Of a DNA stretch of 64,000 bases, positions 63,470-64,000 are shown piece after piece. Made by a program: the position numbers and the translations under genes. Source of the DNA: Bradyrhizobium diazoefficiens (lineage in GTDB: Bacteria; Pseudomonadota; Alphaproteobacteria; Rhizobiales; Xanthobacteraceae). The notes beneath the pieces are model-generated. The model worked only from the letters and a program-made list of their open reading frames with translations. It did not search any database and had not been told where the DNA came from. Every line of letters starts with the position of its first letter. Positions within the stretch are counted from its first letter, which is position 1. The stretch spans positions 620,001 through 684,000 of the forward strand of contig NZ_JAENXS010000002.1 in assembly GCF_016612535.1 (NCBI RefSeq). Reading direction: 5' to 3'.

Positions 63470-64000
63470 ATGTATCTGATTGAAGCGTTACCCACCGTCA
63501 TCGGAACGGCCGCCATCGCCCCGGCGCTGCTGATGCTGTGGCTCGTCATTGCCGCCGAAGAACGCCCCGGACCGCCGGCCCAGGTCTGGACCGCCTTCCT
63601 GCTCGGTGCCGCCAGCATTTCGCTACTGGGTCTCGCCCGCGCACCCTTCACCAAGATGGTTGCGGCACCCGACAATCCCTGGGCCGCGCTCGCCATGCAT
63701 TCGGTCTTCGGCGTCGCGGTGCCCGAGGAGGCGGTGAAGGTGATCGCGATCGTGCTGGTCTCCTCGACCAAGCGGCGGACCTTCGCCAACCCCATGGACA
63801 CCGTGGTCTATGGTGCCGCAGTCGGCCTCGGCTTCGCCGCCTACGAAAACCTCGCCTATCTGGTCCAGCATGCCGAGATGTGGCGGTCGCTGGCGGCGCT
63901 GCGCAGCGTGCTCACCGTGCCGTTCCACGGCGCGCTCGGCATCATCGCCGGCGCCTATCTGACAATCGCGCGCGCCGGCACGGCGCTGGGGGCCAACCGC
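63470..64000 (+). CDS. PrsW-type intramembrane metalloprotease (partial)
   Basis: 177 residues visible before the right edge. Several transmembrane helices; VPEEAVKVIAIVLVSS carries the EExxK motif and YGAAVGLGFAAYENLAYLVQ the second conserved segment, both typical of PrsW/CPBP-related glutamic-type intramembrane proteases; VPFHGALGIIAGAYL holds the histidine. PrsW in Bacillus cuts an anti-sigma factor; the substrate here is unknown. Confidence 0.85.
   Translation, partial: MYLIEALPTVIGTAAIAPALLMLWLVIAAEERPGPPAQVWTAFLLGAASISLLGLARAPFTKMVAAPDNPWAALAMHSVFGVAVPEEAVKVIAIVLVSSTKRRTFANPMDTVVYGAAVGLGFAAYENLAYLVQHAEMWRSLAALRSVLTVPFHGALGIIAGAYLTIARAGTALGANR

Overview
The window reads as a chromosomal segment of a high-GC alphaproteobacterium, most likely Bradyrhizobium or a close relative (Nitrobacteraceae). 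The evidence is codon use, an AapJ-type amino-acid binding protein, a PbpC/alpha-2-macroglobulin pair, an ETC complex I (NDUFS4-like) subunit, GrlR-like, DUF2171, DUF3072 and DUF6481 small proteins, and several families of intergenic palindromic repeats that I associate with this group. The genus is inferred, not proven.

Layout: 0-0.5 kb is the 5' part of aapJ, running off the left edge. 0.9-2.1 kb is metC. 2.1-5.9 kb is a minus-strand envelope operon (GT39, PAP2 phosphatase, GT2, lipid-A-associated LABN protein) that fits polyprenyl-phosphate-sugar-dependent lipid A glycosylation. 5.9-13.3 kb holds pbpC and a giant alpha-2-macroglobulin. A tRNA-Arg(TCT) follows, then an orphan PLP enzyme and small proteins. 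20.2-23.1 kb is a complete DctPQM TRAP transporter. 23.3-29.0 kb is a leucine/isovalerate catabolic operon (ivd, mccB, mccA, mvaB) with a divergent AraC-type regulator. 30-34 kb carries an Lrp regulator, the NDUFS4-like subunit, an OpgC-type membrane protein and small proteins.

About 34-39.2 kb is a visibly AT-richer accessory region beside a tRNA-Pro(TGG). It holds truncated gene ends, a 695-residue membrane protein, an Abi-alpha/DUF4393-like protein and two small paralogues in opposite orientation. 39.4-41.7 kb is core-like (DUF192, a twin cold-shock protein, a Sir2 deacetylase). 41.9-49.3 kb is unusually dense in small proteins (25-120 residues), including HU, GrlR-like and PilZ proteins, and in short tandem repeats. 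49.7-55.8 kb has two glutathione S-transferases, a cytoplasmic-looking solute-binding protein, an AT-richer divergent pair (membrane/coiled-coil protein and DUF4145 protein), a glyoxalase and PilZ. After tRNA-Glu(TTC) comes a surface-polysaccharide-like block (56.1-61.2 kb: GT-C-like membrane protein, methyltransferase-GT2 fusion, OafA-type acyltransferase). The window ends with a double-PilZ-like protein and a partial PrsW-type protease.

The items most worth following up are the tRNA-Pro accessory region with its Abi-alpha gene, the divergent DUF4145 pair, the 14-16 bp tandem repeats that recur at unrelated intergenic sites, a three-copy dispersed repeat, a repeat element that supplies the N-terminal coding sequence of pbpC, and several very small membrane proteins. 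No CRISPR array, complete insertion sequence, integrase or phage structural gene was seen.
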